Part shown: positions 8,031 to 17,163 of the stretch, one piece after another
Layout of the letters: each line of letters starts with the position of its first letter
Numbering within the stretch: position 1 is the first letter of the stretch
Assembly: GCA_020431825.1 (NCBI GenBank)
Contig: JAGQHN010000029.1
Span: 1 to 47,120, forward strand
Source: Trueperaceae bacterium
GTDB taxonomy: Bacteria; Deinococcota; Deinococci; Deinococcales; Trueperaceae
Direction: 5' to 3'
DNA length: 47,120 bases
The notes under the pieces: generated by a model
The model's database searches: none
What the model was told of the DNA's origin: nothing
The model's input: the letters and a program-made list of their open reading frames with translations, nothing else
Translations under genes and position numbers: made by a program

Positions 8031-8921
8031 ATGCAAGTCGTCTCCCGTGCCTCAGAACTTTCCCTTAAACAAACCGTCCTCTGTATTGGTAATTTTGATG
8101 GCGTACACCTTGGTCATCAGATGTTACTGAACTATATGCAAACAGAAGCAAAGGCCAAAGGTGTAGCAGGAGTAATACTGACCTTTTTTCCACCCTCCAA
8201 GCACTTTTTTAGCCAATCGCCTTTTTTGAGTACCCAGGAAGAAAAGCTCGAGCTTTTTAGTGCTTTTGACCCCGCAGCCGTCATTGTGGTTCCTTTTACA
8301 GAAGCATTTACCAAAACACCCAAAGATGTTTTTTTACAGGATATTGCCCAACTAGAGCCGCAAACCATTATTGTTGGAGAGAATTTTCGCTTTGGTCATG
8401 AGCGCAAGGGAAATCTGTATGACTTAAGTAAGCATACGGGAAGGCTCGAGGTCTTTAACCTGAAACACGGTGAAGGTGAAGCCATTAGCTCGACGCGTAT
8501 TCGCGAACTCTTGCTAGGTGGCGAAATCGCCGAGGTGAATAAACTGCTCGGGCGGGACTATAGTGCTTCCGGAAACGTCATTGAGGGAGATAAAAGAGGC
8601 CGAAGCATTGGTTACCCCACCGCCAATCTGGCCATAGATAGGCATAAAGCTTTGCCATACGGAGTGTTTGCCGTAAGAGTTAAAACGCCTCTGGGCATGG
8701 TAGATGGCATGGCCAATGTTGGCCCAAGACCAAGTTTTCCCAATGACCCTCCGGCACTGGAAGTCAATCTTTTTGATTTTGATGCGCCGCTTTACGGTGA
8801 AACTTTGACCGTTTATTTTGTCGCAGCCTTGCGAAAACAGCAGAAATTTGAAGGGCTCGAGGCGCTAAAAGCCCAGCTCGCCAGAGATAAAGAAAAGGCG
8901 CTCGAGTTATTAAGGCCCTGA
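8031..8921 (+). CDS. ribF: Bifunctional riboflavin kinase / FAD synthetase
   Basis: A 296-residue cytoplasmic enzyme converting riboflavin to FMN and then FAD. The N-terminal nucleotidyltransferase domain (about 1-165) carries GNFDGVHLGHQ (residues 20-30) and the ISSTRIRELL motif. The C-terminal flavokinase barrel (about 170-296) begins GRDYSASGNVIEGDKRGR and holds the GYPTANL motif, followed by YGVFAVRV and PSF. Length and domain order are standard for bacterial RibF. It stands alone ahead of the rlmB-type operon, from which it is separated by 53 nt. The candidate promoter is described at 7993-8021. No FMN riboswitch is visible upstream. Confidence 0.96.
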   Translation: MQVVSRASELSLKQTVLCIGNFDGVHLGHQMLLNYMQTEAKAKGVAGVILTFFPPSKHFFSQSPFLSTQEEKLELFSAFDPAAVIVVPFTEAFTKTPKDVFLQDIAQLEPQTIIVGENFRFGHERKGNLYDLSKHTGRLEVFNLKHGEGEAISSTRIRELLLGGEIAEVNKLLGRDYSASGNVIEGDKRGRSIGYPTANLAIDRHKALPYGVFAVRVKTPLGMVDGMANVGPRPSFPNDPPALEVNLFDFDAPLYGETLTVYFVAALRKQQKFEGLEALKAQLARDKEKALELLRP

Positions 8922-8963
8922 GCCCGCGTTGGTCTTTCATCCTTATAAATGCTATAGCTAGGG

Positions 8964-8969
8964 TATAGT
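8964..8969 (+). promoter_or_regulatory. Leaderless -10 box of the SpoU-type methyltransferase gene
   Basis: TATAGT ends five nt before ATG 8975, with no Shine-Dalgarno. A second candidate, TGC-TATAGC (extended -10, 8950-8958), lies just upstream. No clear -35. Confidence 0.45.
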
Positions 8970-8974
8970 GACGC

Positions 8975-9697
8975 ATGCTTATCTATGGACGCAATGCTGT
9001 TATTGAAGCCTTAAGAGAAGGTCAGGTTGTTCAGCTTTTTTTAGCCCAGGGGTTAAATCCTGGAACCGTACGCGACCTGGAAAAACTCGCCAAACAATAC
9101 GATGTGCCTTTAAAGAGTGTGCCGCGCATTCAACTTGATCAGCAGCTAAAAACGACCAATCATCAGGGCATTGTCGCCGAACTGCCCGACATGAAGTTTT
9201 CTGATGAAGATGCCCCTTTCAAGCTGGCAGATGAGCGCGGCGAATGCCTGCTGCTGGTTCTATTAGACCAGCTGAGTGACCCTCGTAATTATGGCGCGAT
9301 CATAAGAAGTGCGGAAGCTTTAGGGGCACACGGTGTTATTACCGAAGAGCGGCGCAGCGCTCCGCTTTCTGCGGTCGCCGTCAAAGCGTCAGCCGGTGCC
9401 AGTAGTTATATACCGCTGGTGCAGGTCAAAAATCTGCCGCGCTACATTGATGACTTAAAAAAGCGCAATGTCTGGATTTACGGGGCTGCTGGCGAAGTCG
9501 CCACCAGTCCAGATGATTTTGATTGGGATAGGGATGTGGCACTGGTTATCGGCTCGGAAGGTACCGGCCTCAGGCGTCTGGTGCGTGACAAGTGTGATGA
9601 CATGGTGTCCATTCCGCTTAAGGGCAGGATTAATTCACTTAATGCCTCGGTAGCAGCCGCTATCCTGATTTATAGCATTGTGAAAGCGAGGACCTAA
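8975..9697 (+). CDS. rlmB: 23S rRNA 2'-O-ribose methyltransferase, SpoU/TrmH family (RlmB-like)
   Basis: A 240-residue SAM-dependent RNA 2'-O-methyltransferase with the SPOUT knot. Residues 1-75 form the substrate-binding domain (YGRNAVIEALREGQVVQLFLA). The catalytic domain shows motif 1 (LLDQLSDPRNYGAIIRSAEALG), motif 2 (LVIGSEGTGL) and motif 3 (IPLKGRINSLNASVAAAILIY), which carry the catalytic Arg and Asn and the knot. By length and N-domain it fits RlmB (Gm2251 of 23S rRNA in E. coli) rather than TrmH, although the exact target in this lineage is not certain. Its TAA abuts the GTG of the S9 peptidase gene with no spacing, so the two are translationally linked. It appears leaderless. Confidence 0.9.
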   Translation: MLIYGRNAVIEALREGQVVQLFLAQGLNPGTVRDLEKLAKQYDVPLKSVPRIQLDQQLKTTNHQGIVAELPDMKFSDEDAPFKLADERGECLLLVLLDQLSDPRNYGAIIRSAEALGAHGVITEERRSAPLSAVAVKASAGASSYIPLVQVKNLPRYIDDLKKRNVWIYGAAGEVATSPDDFDWDRDVALVIGSEGTGLRRLVRDKCDDMVSIPLKGRINSLNASVAAAILIYSIVKART

Positions 9698-11629
9698 GTG
9701 CCCAAATTCAAACCCGAACATTTACTCGAGCTTAACTTCGTTTCGCATCCTGTCTTGAGTCCCAGCGGCAAATTAGCTGTCAGCGTGCAAACAAGCATAG
9801 AAAAAGACGATGACGAGGTACCGTATTACCAGAGCCACATTTTTCTGCAAGACCTGAGGCGCACAAACGCCAAGCAACTAACGCGCTCTGGCTTTGCCAA
9901 TACTCAGCCAAGTTTTAGTCCTAATAGCAAGCAGCTTGCCTATTTATCGAAACAAACGAAAGACGGCCCTGCGCAGCTCTACCTTATGCCACTTGACGGA
10001 GGGGAAGGCGAACGTCTAACAAACTTAAAGACTGGCGTTTCTGCCTATAGCTGGAGCCCCGATGGTAACCACATCGCCTTTTTATCGCGTGGCGATAACA
10101 AGCCCGAAACAGGACATGTAAAAGAAATAAGCAGCCTAAGGTATAAACAGGATGGCATTGGTTTCTTACCCCCAAAAGCACCCGAAATTTATCTACTCGA
10201 GCTTAAAAAGCGGCAGCTCGAGGTCGTAGCAAGACCCGAGCACGACAGCTCAGACTTAGTTTTTAGCCCTGATGGCAAATTCCTTTACTTTATCTCTGGC
10301 GATGACCCCAGGCATGCCTTTGAGTGGCAAAAGACGATTTTCAGACTTTCTCTAAAAACACAGAAAATCAAACGTTTGCTGGATCAGGCCGGCATGGTAT
10401 CTAACCTCTCGCTTAGCCCAGACGGAAACACCCTGCTCTTTAATGCACCCTGCCGCTGGGATGTGTTTGCCAGTCCAACGGGTCTTTACTCGCTTAGTGC
10501 CAAAGGCGGCGAACCAAATTTGCTCACTGCCGAATTAGATGCTATCCCCAGCATTGGAGCGGATAGCCGCTACGGCACCTACCCCAATAAAGCCGTCTGG
10601 CTGGACCACGATAAGGTCATTATAAATATCAATCAGGATGCCAGGAGCGCCTTAAGTCAGTTACAGCTTTCAAGTGGCACTCTGGAACCCCTTCACAGTG
10701 GCGATATTGCAATTAGTTCGTTTGCGGCTCAGGGTGACAAACTGCTCTTTACCGCAGAAACCCCTAATCATCCGGGGGAACTCTTTATCAAGGATGAAAA
10801 GGGTCTGAAGCAATTAACAAAACTGAACAGCAAACTGGCAAAAAAATATCAGTTCTTATCCCCCAGTGAAGCCGTTGCATTAACAACCGACTCAGAGCAC
10901 GAGATTCGCTACTGGAAGCTCGAGCCCAGCAAACCCCGCAAGGACGGCGCGCTGGTCATTCAGGTACACGGTGGCCCTCATACCAACTATGGCTACGGCT
11001 TTTTTCATGAATTTCAAATGCTGGCTGCTGCTGGTTACACCGTTATTTATGGCAACCCGCGTGGTGGCTCGAGCTTTGGCGATGATTTTGCCACCACCAT
11101 TCTGGGTCGCTACGGCACCGTAGATGCCGATGATGTACTGGCCATGGCCCGTGACGCCAAAAAGCAACACAGTAAAAAGAATGCCCCCATCCATCTAACC
11201 GGCGGCAGTTATGGTGGCTTTATGACCAACTGGCTGGTGGGTCAAACCGATGAATTTCAGTCTGCGGTCACCCAGCGCAGCATTTGCAACTGGACCTCTT
11301 TTTTTGGCAGTTCCGATATTGGGAGCTGGTTTAGCCCAATTGAGGTGGGTGGCAATCCCTGGGAACATACCGAGCTTTTGTGGCAGCAAAGCCCCTTGAA
11401 ACATGTTGCCAAGGTCAAAACCCCTACGCTTGTCATTCACTCTGAAGAAGATCACCGCTGCCCCATAGAACAGGGCGAGCAGTTTTACACCGCGCTTAAA
11501 TCTCTCGGCGTTGATACCAGATTTGTGCGCTTTCCTGATGAAGGGCACGAACTTTCCCGCTCAGGCCGACCTGACCGGCGTATCAAACGTTTAAATGAAA
11601 TCATCAGCTGGTTTGAAACCCACGCCTAG
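9698..11629 (+). CDS. S9 family prolyl oligopeptidase / acylaminoacyl-peptidase
   Basis: A 643-residue serine peptidase. The N-terminal 390 or so residues form a beta-propeller with repeated [17 protein letters not shown] blades (PD40), which gates access to small peptides. The C-terminal alpha/beta-hydrolase domain carries the triad: S504 in [10 protein letters not shown]585 in HSEEDHRCP and H617 in [12 protein letters not shown]; the VHGGPH oxyanion region lies near residue 425. There is no signal peptide, so it acts in the cytoplasm, probably in peptide turnover. It starts with GTG right after the rlmB stop, with GCGAGG upstream, and ends 10 nt before sthA, so the three genes are probably one operon. 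S9C acylaminoacyl-peptidase is the likely subfamily; a dipeptidyl-peptidase is less likely. Confidence 0.92.
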   Translation: MPKFKPEHLLELNFVSHPVLSPSGKLAVSVQTSIEKDDDEVPYYQSHIFLQDLRRTNAKQLTRSGFANTQPSFSPNSKQLAYLSKQTKDGPAQLYLMPLDGGEGERLTNLKTGVSAYSWSPDGNHIAFLSRGDNKPETGHVKEISSLRYKQDGIGFLPPKAPEIYLLELKKRQLEVVARPEHDSSDLVFSPDGKFLYFISGDDPRHAFEWQKTIFRLSLKTQKIKRLLDQAGMVSNLSLSPDGNTLLFNAPCRWDVFASPTGLYSLSAKGGEPNLLTAELDAIPSIGADSRYGTYPNKAVWLDHDKVIININQDARSALSQLQLSSGTLEPLHSGDIAISSFAAQGDKLLFTAETPNHPGELFIKDEKGLKQLTKLNSKLAKKYQFLSPSEAVALTTDSEHEIRYWKLEPSKPRKDGALVIQVHGGPHTNYGYGFFHEFQMLAAAGYTVIYGNPRGGSSFGDDFATTILGRYGTVDADDVLAMARDAKKQHSKKNAPIHLTGGSYGGFMTNWLVGQTDEFQSAVTQRSICNWTSFFGSSDIGSWFSPIEVGGNPWEHTELLWQQSPLKHVAKVKTPTLVIHSEEDHRCPIEQGEQFYTALKSLGVDTRFVRFPDEGHELSRSGRPDRRIKRLNEIISWFETHA

Positions 11630-11639
11630 CGAGGACCGT

Positions 11640-13037
11640 ATGCCTAAAAAGAAGACCAAAGCAAATTACGACTACGACGTCATTGTTATAGGTACCGGGC
11701 CAGGCGGTGAAGGTGCGGCTATGCAAGCCGTAAAAAGCGGTAAGCATGTAGCCGTTATTGAACGCTACAAGCAGATAGGTGGGGGCTGCACCCACTGGGG
11801 AACCATACCAAGTAAAGCCTTACGTCATGCCATTTATCAGATGACCAATACCCGAAGAACCATGCTCGAGAACAATATTCAGCTCGAGTTCGAGTACCCG
11901 AAACTGCTGGCTCAGGCCAATGATGTCATTGCTCAGCAAGTCAACATGCGCTACGGCTTTTATGACCGTAATGATGTTGAAATCATTCGGGGACATGCCC
12001 ACTTTACTGATGAGCACCAGATTCAGGTGGATGACGCTGAAAGCTACAGCGCCGAGCATTTTGTCATAGCTACAGGCTCGAGACCCTGGCACCCGGATGA
12101 CGTTGACTTTAACCACCCCCGCATTTTTGATAGTGACACCATTTTGAATCTAAGTTACACGCCTCACTCGATTACTATCTATGGTGCCGGTGTAATAGGC
12201 TGCGAATATGCCAGCATGTTTCGCAATATGGGTCTAAAAGTCAACCTGATCAATACGCGCGATAAACTGCTCAGCTTTTTAGATGATGAAATTATCGATG
12301 CGCTTTCTTATCACCTCAGGGATCAGGGCTGCTTAATACGACATAACGAAGTCTATGAAAGCATTCACGGCGAAGGCGATGGCGTTGTTTTGGCACTACA
12401 AAGTGGCAAAAAGGTAAAATCAGATATCCTTTTATGGGCAAATGGTCGCACAGGCAATACCGATGATTTGGGCCTTGGCACTATAAAGCTCGAGCCTGAT
12501 TCCAGAGGGCAGCTAAGCGTTAATGAAAACTTTCAGACCGCGCTACCCCATATCTATGCGGTAGGCGATGTCATTGGTTTCCCAGCTCTGGCTAGTGCAG
12601 CCTATACACAGGGACGTGACGCAGTGAGACATCTTTTAGGACTTGCCGAAAATGTCAACCGGCCTTCTGACATCCCAACAGGTATATATACCAGCCCGGA
12701 AATCAGTAGCATAGGCAAAACCGAAAAAGAACTAACCGAAGAAAAAGTTCCGTATGAAGTTGGTCATTCGCACTTTAAAAGCCTGGCAAGAGCGCAGATT
12801 ATGGGTCAACCCGTTGGTCAGCTAAAAATCCTTTTTCACCGGGAAACCCTGGAGATTTTAGGGATTCACTGTTTTGGGGTAAATGCCGCTGAGATTATCC
12901 ATATTGGACAGGCAATCATGGCCCAAAAGGACGGAGCCAATACCCTCGAGTACTTCCTAAACACAACCTTTAATTACCCCACCATGGCAGAGGCGTACCG
13001 GGTTGCAGCCTTAAACGGCTATAACCGCATTTTCTAG
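11640..13037 (+). CDS. sthA: Soluble pyridine nucleotide transhydrogenase (Si-specific)
   Basis: A 465-residue FAD flavoprotein that moves hydride between NADPH and NAD+, balancing the two pools. The N-terminal FAD motif is GTGPGGEG (about residues 18-25) and the NAD motif is [14 protein letters not shown]. The decisive feature is [17 protein letters not shown]. SthA keeps only one of the two redox cysteines of the lipoamide-dehydrogenase family; here C50 is present and T55 replaces the second. Length matches E. coli SthA. ATG 11640 is chosen because GCGAGGACC precedes it closely; an upstream in-frame ATG at 11595 would overlap the peptidase by 35 nt and has no ribosome site. It lies tightly behind the S9 gene. 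No missing catalytic region. Confidence 0.95.
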   Translation: MPKKKTKANYDYDVIVIGTGPGGEGAAMQAVKSGKHVAVIERYKQIGGGCTHWGTIPSKALRHAIYQMTNTRRTMLENNIQLEFEYPKLLAQANDVIAQQVNMRYGFYDRNDVEIIRGHAHFTDEHQIQVDDAESYSAEHFVIATGSRPWHPDDVDFNHPRIFDSDTILNLSYTPHSITIYGAGVIGCEYASMFRNMGLKVNLINTRDKLLSFLDDEIIDALSYHLRDQGCLIRHNEVYESIHGEGDGVVLALQSGKKVKSDILLWANGRTGNTDDLGLGTIKLEPDSRGQLSVNENFQTALPHIYAVGDVIGFPALASAAYTQGRDAVRHLLGLAENVNRPSDIPTGIYTSPEISSIGKTEKELTEEKVPYEVGHSHFKSLARAQIMGQPVGQLKILFHRETLEILGIHCFGVNAAEIIHIGQAIMAQKDGANTLEYFLNTTFNYPTMAEAYRVAALNGYNRIF

Positions 13038-13098
13038 CTCGAGTTTAGATAGCCACCTCTTGCTCCAAAAGTCTAAGTTTCTTTAAATTTATTAACCC

Positions 13099-13127
13099 TT
13101 GACAAACTTAACAGTGTTAAGTAAAAT
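13099..13127 (+). promoter_or_regulatory. tetR promoter with a perfect operator between -35 and -10
   Basis: TTGACA (13099-13104), exactly 17 nt, then TAAAAT (13122-13127), nine nt before ATG 13137. The spacer contains a perfect 15-bp palindrome CTTAACA-G-TGTTAAG (13107-13121). Its place makes it the obvious site for autorepression by the TetR protein. No Shine-Dalgarno precedes the ATG, so the message is nearly leaderless. Confidence 0.85.
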
Positions 13128-13136
13128 TTAATCGTT

Positions 13137-13802
13137 ATGAGCCAAACCCGATCTGACCAGATAAAAGCTGCCAGCGCCGAACGGCGAGAGCAGCAGAAAG
13201 GGGAATTAGAACGTACTATCCTCGAGGCAGCAACGCAACTCTTTGAAGAAAACGGCTACGAAAATTTCTCACTCAGGCAGGTAGCACTGGCCATTGGCTA
13301 CACACCTACTACCATCTATCTCTACTTTAAAGATAAAGACGATTTACTCCTTCATGTGGCCTATGACGGTTTTAAACTTTTTGGCGAAAGTCTTCAAGCT
13401 GCCTATGACAGTGCAGATAACACTTTAGAGCGACTGCACGCAGCAGGTTGGGCTTACTTTGACTTTGCCATGAGCCACCCTATTCACTATCAGCTTATGT
13501 TTATGCAGCGCGGCGACTTTCTTACGCAAAAACCTCCAGGTTATGAGGCCATTATTGACTCCTTTGGCGTTCTAGAGAGAATCATTCACGAAGGCGTAGA
13601 AGAAGGAATCCTTGTTCCTGGCGAAGTAAGAAACCATAGCGCCCTAATCTGGGCAAGCGTTCATGGGGTGGTTAGCTTAGCCCTAAGCGGTTCTCACCTC
13701 AGCTATGAAGAAGCAAAAGGTCTCTTTGCCCTGCAACAAACAGCTATAAAGCGCGCCTTTTGCCTTCAACCGGACAGTGAGCAAAGCCTGAGCAGTGGCT
13801 AA
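13137..13802 (+). CDS. TetR-family transcriptional repressor
   Basis: A 221-residue repressor. The N-terminal helix-turn-helix (about residues 25-75) reads TILEAATQLFEENGYENFSL followed by RQVALAIGYTPTTIYLYFKDKDDLL, typical of the family. The helical C-terminal ligand domain contains YFDFAMSHPIHYQLMF and WASVHGVVSLALSG, which suggest the WHG-type C-terminal domain. It probably represses itself through the perfect palindrome in its promoter, and the operon starting at 13895 through a degenerate copy. The ligand is unknown; the next genes (membrane protein, DUF4188, quinone-reductase-like flavoprotein) would suit a lipophilic or redox-active compound. Confidence 0.92.
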   Translation: MSQTRSDQIKAASAERREQQKGELERTILEAATQLFEENGYENFSLRQVALAIGYTPTTIYLYFKDKDDLLLHVAYDGFKLFGESLQAAYDSADNTLERLHAAGWAYFDFAMSHPIHYQLMFMQRGDFLTQKPPGYEAIIDSFGVLERIIHEGVEEGILVPGEVRNHSALIWASVHGVVSLALSGSHLSYEEAKGLFALQQTAIKRAFCLQPDSEQSLSSG

Positions 13803-13851
13803 AATTTGTGCTTAAGCTCGAGTTCTAGTATCTGGCAGAAAGACTATCTTT

Positions 13852-13878
13852 TTCACATTAACTTAACACCGTTATCTT
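13852..13878 (+). promoter_or_regulatory. Candidate promoter and second TetR site before the 13895 operon
   Basis: CTTAACACCGTTATC (13862-13876) matches the tetR palindrome at 11 of 15 positions and keeps the left arm CTTAACA intact. It overlaps a weak promoter, TTCACA (13852-13857) with a 15-nt spacer to TATCTT (13873-13878). AGGAGG (13885-13890) then serves the GTG start at 13895. Confidence 0.5.
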
Positions 13879-13894
13879 ACTTACAGGAGGAATT

Positions 13895-14893
13895 GTGGTT
13901 CAAACATTAGCACGATATATCAACTTAGTCATTACTAAACTAAAGTCAACGCACTATCCCTTTTTTCTATCTGGTTTTTTTACCCTGCTAATGGGCTTAT
14001 TTTTTGTTGTGGGTTTGTTTTTTGATGAGCGCTACATAGGCGGTGCCGCTGCCTGGCTAAAGCCCACCAAATTTGCGCTATCCGTGACCGTTTATACCTT
14101 TACCATGCTCTGGTTTATGAGCTATATCGAGACAACCAAACGCTGGCGCAAACGCCTTCTTAACCTTATGGGCTGGGTTCTTGTCTTAACTCTGGCAGCA
14201 GAGTGGGTTGGCATTATTACTCAGGTGATCAGAGGAACAAGTAGTCACTTTAATGTCTCGAGCCCTTTCAATACGGCGATCTGGTCCCTTATGGCAGTCG
14301 CCATCATGATTTTGTTTATTGCCAATATCGTTATTGCTAGCCTCCTTATATTTCAGCGCTTTACGAGTCCTGTCCTGGCCTGGGGCCTACGCCTGGGCTT
14401 AATCATCACCCTTATTGGGCTGGCAGAAGGCTACCTCATGACTAGCCCGACAGCCCAGCAACTGGCAAGCTGGGAGGCTGGAGGCAAAGTTACGCTTGCC
14501 GGAGCGCACGCGGTTGGGGTTGAAGACGGTGGCCCAGGGCTTCCGCTGCTTAAGTGGTCAACAGAAGGTGGCGATTTACGCATAGGGCATTTCGTCGGTA
14601 TGCATGCTCTCCAGATTTTGCCCCTATTTGCCTGGTTTATCAGTCGTCGTCGCCTCAGGCTGGGGCAACAGCTTCAGTTAGTCTGGATAGCCGCTCTTGC
14701 TTATCTGGCTCTGGTTGGACTGGTCACCTGGCAGGCGCTACGTGCTCAACCGCTTATTCGCCCAGATAGCCTGACGCTCATAAGTTTCTTTACTATCCTT
14801 GCTTTTGTTCTTCTTGCTAGCCTTGTAACCCTGATGCAAAAACCGCGACTTAGTCCTTCTAAACCTGCGGCAGACAGGAGCCTTAGCCTATGA
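13895..14893 (+). CDS. Integral membrane protein, eight predicted helices, unknown
   Basis: A 332-residue inner-membrane protein with about eight hydrophobic spans (near residues 25-43, 60-78, 91-110, 129-153, 164-182, 230-250, 258-280 and 288-312). The most striking part is the long loop leading into helix 6, with GAHAVGVEDGGPGLPLLKW and then STEGGDLRIGHFVGMHALQ. I recognise this Gly/His-rich block from uncharacterised membrane proteins in several phyla; the clustered histidines (GAHAV, GHFVGMHA) could bind a metal or heme, which is inference. It starts with GTG 13895 behind AGGAGG. Its TGA overlaps the start of the DUF4188 gene (ATGA, 14890-14893), so the two are coupled. Likely controlled by the upstream TetR. 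Confidence 0.8.
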   Translation: MVQTLARYINLVITKLKSTHYPFFLSGFFTLLMGLFFVVGLFFDERYIGGAAAWLKPTKFALSVTVYTFTMLWFMSYIETTKRWRKRLLNLMGWVLVLTLAAEWVGIITQVIRGTSSHFNVSSPFNTAIWSLMAVAIMILFIANIVIASLLIFQRFTSPVLAWGLRLGLIITLIGLAEGYLMTSPTAQQLASWEAGGKVTLAGAHAVGVEDGGPGLPLLKWSTEGGDLRIGHFVGMHALQILPLFAWFISRRRLRLGQQLQLVWIAALAYLALVGLVTWQALRAQPLIRPDSLTLISFFTILAFVLLASLVTLMQKPRLSPSKPAADRSLSL

Positions 14894-15417
14894 TTCAACC
14901 AGGACGATTTACGGCCCATCACAAGCAGGATTTTGTGGTTTTTCTGATCGGTATGCGCGTTAATAAATGGTGGCAGGTGAGGCAGTGGCTTCCTGTCGCA
15001 CAAGCCATGCCAAAGATGCTCCGTTATTTGCATGAACATCCAGAAAGTGGTTTTCTTGGCAGTACGGGTCCTTTACTGAGCCCCAATTTTCGCGAAATAA
15101 CTATGATTCAGTACTGGGAAAGCAGCGAAAAGCTCGAGCACTTTGCCAGACACGAACCCGAGCTTCACCCTGAAGCCTGGAAGCAGTTTTTTCTCCGGGC
15201 TTTTAAAGGAGCTGCGGCTGGTATCTGGCATGAAACCTATAAGGTAAAAGCTGGTAACTATGAGTGCATTTATGGCAATATGCCAAACTTTGGTCTGGCT
15301 AAGGCAACACAGTCTATGGCGGTAACAGGCAAGCTCGAGACCATGAGAGGACGCCTTAACGATCTAAAAGAGCCCAGCCCAACAGAAGCAAACAAAGAAA
15401 GGATACAAGCGATATGA
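14890..15417 (+). CDS. DUF4188 (dimeric alpha/beta barrel) protein
   Basis: A 175-residue soluble protein of the DUF4188 family, recognised from the opening VVFLIGMRVNKWWQVRQW, the GFLGSTGPLL turn, the MIQYWESSEKLEHFAR segment and the C-terminal GIWHETYKVKAGNYECIYGN. The fold resembles ferredoxin-like monooxygenase or heme-dependent dehydratase barrels. The conserved His in GIWHETY and the buried Trp/Met residues suit a small ligand or heme, but no reaction is established. It overlaps its neighbours by 4 nt on both sides (ATGA at 14890 and at 15414), so it is made together with the membrane protein and the flavodoxin-fold reductase. A role with lipophilic or redox-active compounds is an inference from context. 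Confidence 0.8.
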   Translation: MIQPGRFTAHHKQDFVVFLIGMRVNKWWQVRQWLPVAQAMPKMLRYLHEHPESGFLGSTGPLLSPNFREITMIQYWESSEKLEHFARHEPELHPEAWKQFFLRAFKGAAAGIWHETYKVKAGNYECIYGNMPNFGLAKATQSMAVTGKLETMRGRLNDLKEPSPTEANKERIQAI

Positions 15418-16046
15418 AAAAAACGCTCATCATTATGGCTCATCCAAGACTGGAAAGCTTCAGTGCAGCTTTAGCACAAAGCTACTACAGGGGTGCTGAA
15501 GAGGCAGGTCATGAGGTGCGGCAGATTAATTTGGCTGAACTCGAGTTTGCCAGTAATGTAGCGCGTGCACCTGATTACGATAACAAGACCGAAGCTATCG
15601 AAGGCTCTCTAAAAGAAGCTCAAAACCTCATGCGCTGGGCAGATCATCTGGTCTTTATCTATCCTACCTTTTGGGGAGATATGCCTGCCCTACTCAAAGC
15701 CTTTATTGACCGGGCGTTTTTACCCAATTTCGCCTTCAAATACCAAAAAAATTCGCCCATGCCCGAGCAACTCCTAAAAGGCAAATCAGCCCGAATTATT
15801 AGCACCATGGACGCACCTGTACTGTGGTATCACATGGTTTACCGCGCCCCAGGTAGCAACGCGCTTAAACGAGCAGTTCTAGCCTTTTGCGGCGTTAAAC
15901 CCATTAAAGTTAATCTTATCGGCAGAATGCGCTACCTTACGCTAGAAGAACGGAAATCCTGGCTTGAGCGCGTTAAAGCCTTCGCCAAACAAGATCTAAA
16001 GGGGCATCAGGTCACCCTAAGAAAGCAACTTGAATCGGTGAGTTAA
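15414..16046 (+). CDS. NAD(P)H-dependent flavin oxidoreductase (flavodoxin-like fold, NQO1/MdaB type)
   Basis: A 210-residue protein of the Flavodoxin_2 family, which reduces quinones or similar acceptors by two electrons with FMN/FAD. It opens KKTLIIMAHPRLESFSAAL (phosphate-binding turn of this fold) and has YYRGAEEAGHEVRQINLAEL, DHLVFIYPTFWGDMPALLK (the FMN-facing YP-W-MP motif) and WYHMVYRAPG with CGVKP near the C-terminus. Length is typical. Overlaps DUF4188 by ATGA and is followed after 3 nt by the TPR gene. In this TetR-controlled operon it most likely detoxifies or metabolises a quinone-like compound; substrate not determinable. Confidence 0.88.
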   Translation: MKKTLIIMAHPRLESFSAALAQSYYRGAEEAGHEVRQINLAELEFASNVARAPDYDNKTEAIEGSLKEAQNLMRWADHLVFIYPTFWGDMPALLKAFIDRAFLPNFAFKYQKNSPMPEQLLKGKSARIISTMDAPVLWYHMVYRAPGSNALKRAVLAFCGVKPIKVNLIGRMRYLTLEERKSWLERVKAFAKQDLKGHQVTLRKQLESVS

Positions 16047-16049
16047 CTG

Positions 16050-16745
16050 ATGAAGCATCTTTATTCTTTTCTAATCGCCCTTTGCCTTGGTATAAGCATT
16101 GCCCAAACCGCCGAGATTAGCAGACTTATTGAGAATGGTGAATTTGAAGCTGCCTACAATAGCGCCTTAGCCCAGGCTGATATAGAAGGCTTTAATCTGG
16201 CAGCAAGAGCAGCTAATTTTTATGCTGATTTTCTTGCCCCTGATAGCGAAAAAGTAAACTGGTATGCCAGAGCAGAAGAGGCCAGCAAGCAATCGCTCAA
16301 GCTCGAGCCAAATAATGCCCTTGGCTATCTCTACTTGGCACAGGCACAGGGTCGACTTAGCCAGTTCAAAGGCATTCTCGAAAATATCAGTCTGGCAGAC
16401 GCCATAAAAACCAATGCTCAAAAGGCACTCGAGCTTGATCCGAACTTGAGCGAAGCGACCATGACTCTGGCTATCTGGCATAGTGAACTGGTCAAACAAG
16501 GAATTGGCTAGTTCTACGGAGCCAGTGGAGACAAAGCGCTCGAGCTCATGGAAGCCATCGCCGCAAGCGATTCAGATCAAATCATCTATCACCTTGAATA
16601 CGGCAATATCTTAAGCAATCTAAACCGGCCAGAGGAGGCAAAAGTTCGCTATGAAATGGGCCTGGCAATTAGCCCTGAAGTGCCTCTTGAATCGCTTTTG
16701 CACAATCAACTTAGTGCGAAACTTGCCGCTCTGGCACAGCAATAA
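16050..16745 (+). pseudogene. Exported TPR protein interrupted by an in-frame TAG
   Basis: The first 153 codons encode a signal peptide (MKHLYSFLIALCLGISIAQT, cut near residue 20) and TPR helices (ALGYLYLAQAQGRLSQFKG, AQKALELDPNLSEATMTLAI). TAG at 16509-16511 stops the frame after KQGIG. The same frame then continues without another stop as FYGASGDKALELMEAI, a further TPR repeat with EYGNILSNLNRPEEAKVRYE, to TAA at 16743-16745. An uninterrupted gene would give about 231 residues. A recent nonsense mutation, a sequence error or TAG read-through would all give this picture; the intact downstream frame argues that the event is recent. It is the last gene of the 13895 operon, 3 nt behind the reductase. 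Confidence 0.75.
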
Positions 16746-16866
16746 AGCAAGCCTTTCTTGGCTCACCTATCATCCGAAAAACAAACCTTCAAGGCGCTCG
16801 ACTGAGCATTTTTAGACATCAGGAAGTCCTAGTCAAGAAATGCTTTTTTAAACTAAAGGTGTGAAG

Positions 16867-17163
16867 ATGTCAAAATTTAAAACTTGGAGCTCAAGTAAAT
16901 ACCTGCATTTAGACATAGATTCTACTCAGGCGATTAAAGGTTTCATGATTCACCTTGGCGTATTTGGAGTGATATACAGCCTAAAAATAGGGGAGAATTT
17001 ATTTAGCGGTCACACCCTTCTGACATTAAAGTCGATGCTGGGCTGGACAATTGGGCTGGGCATCCACGGAATAGTTATTTATTTCAAGCATGTTGTAAGC
17101 ACCAAAGACATACAAATGACCAGGGCAAGCTCCTTTAGGACTATCTATGAAACAACTGACTGA
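16867..17163 (+). CDS. Small two-helix membrane protein (2TM-domain-like)
   Basis: A 98-residue protein with two hydrophobic spans, about residues 24-42 (KGFMIHLGVFGVIYSL) and 56-76 (MLGWTIGLGIHGIVIYF). The H-x-x-V-x-x-x-Y pattern in helix 1 and GW-IGLGIH in helix 2 fit the 2TM domain (PF13239) found alone or next to sensor proteins. I place the start at ATG 16867 because AAAGG lies seven nt upstream; GTG 16861 is in frame but would overlap the ribosome site. It overlaps the MBL-hydrolase gene by 17 nt, so they are co-expressed. Function unknown. Confidence 0.7.
   Translation: MSKFKTWSSSKYLHLDIDSTQAIKGFMIHLGVFGVIYSLKIGENLFSGHTLLTLKSMLGWTIGLGIHGIVIYFKHVVSTKDIQMTRASSFRTIYETTD

Noticed and set aside
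10892..11548. Minus-strand frames of 100 and 117 codons inside the S9 peptidase gene
   Set aside because: They lie opposite the catalytic domain with its intact triad; no initiation signals.
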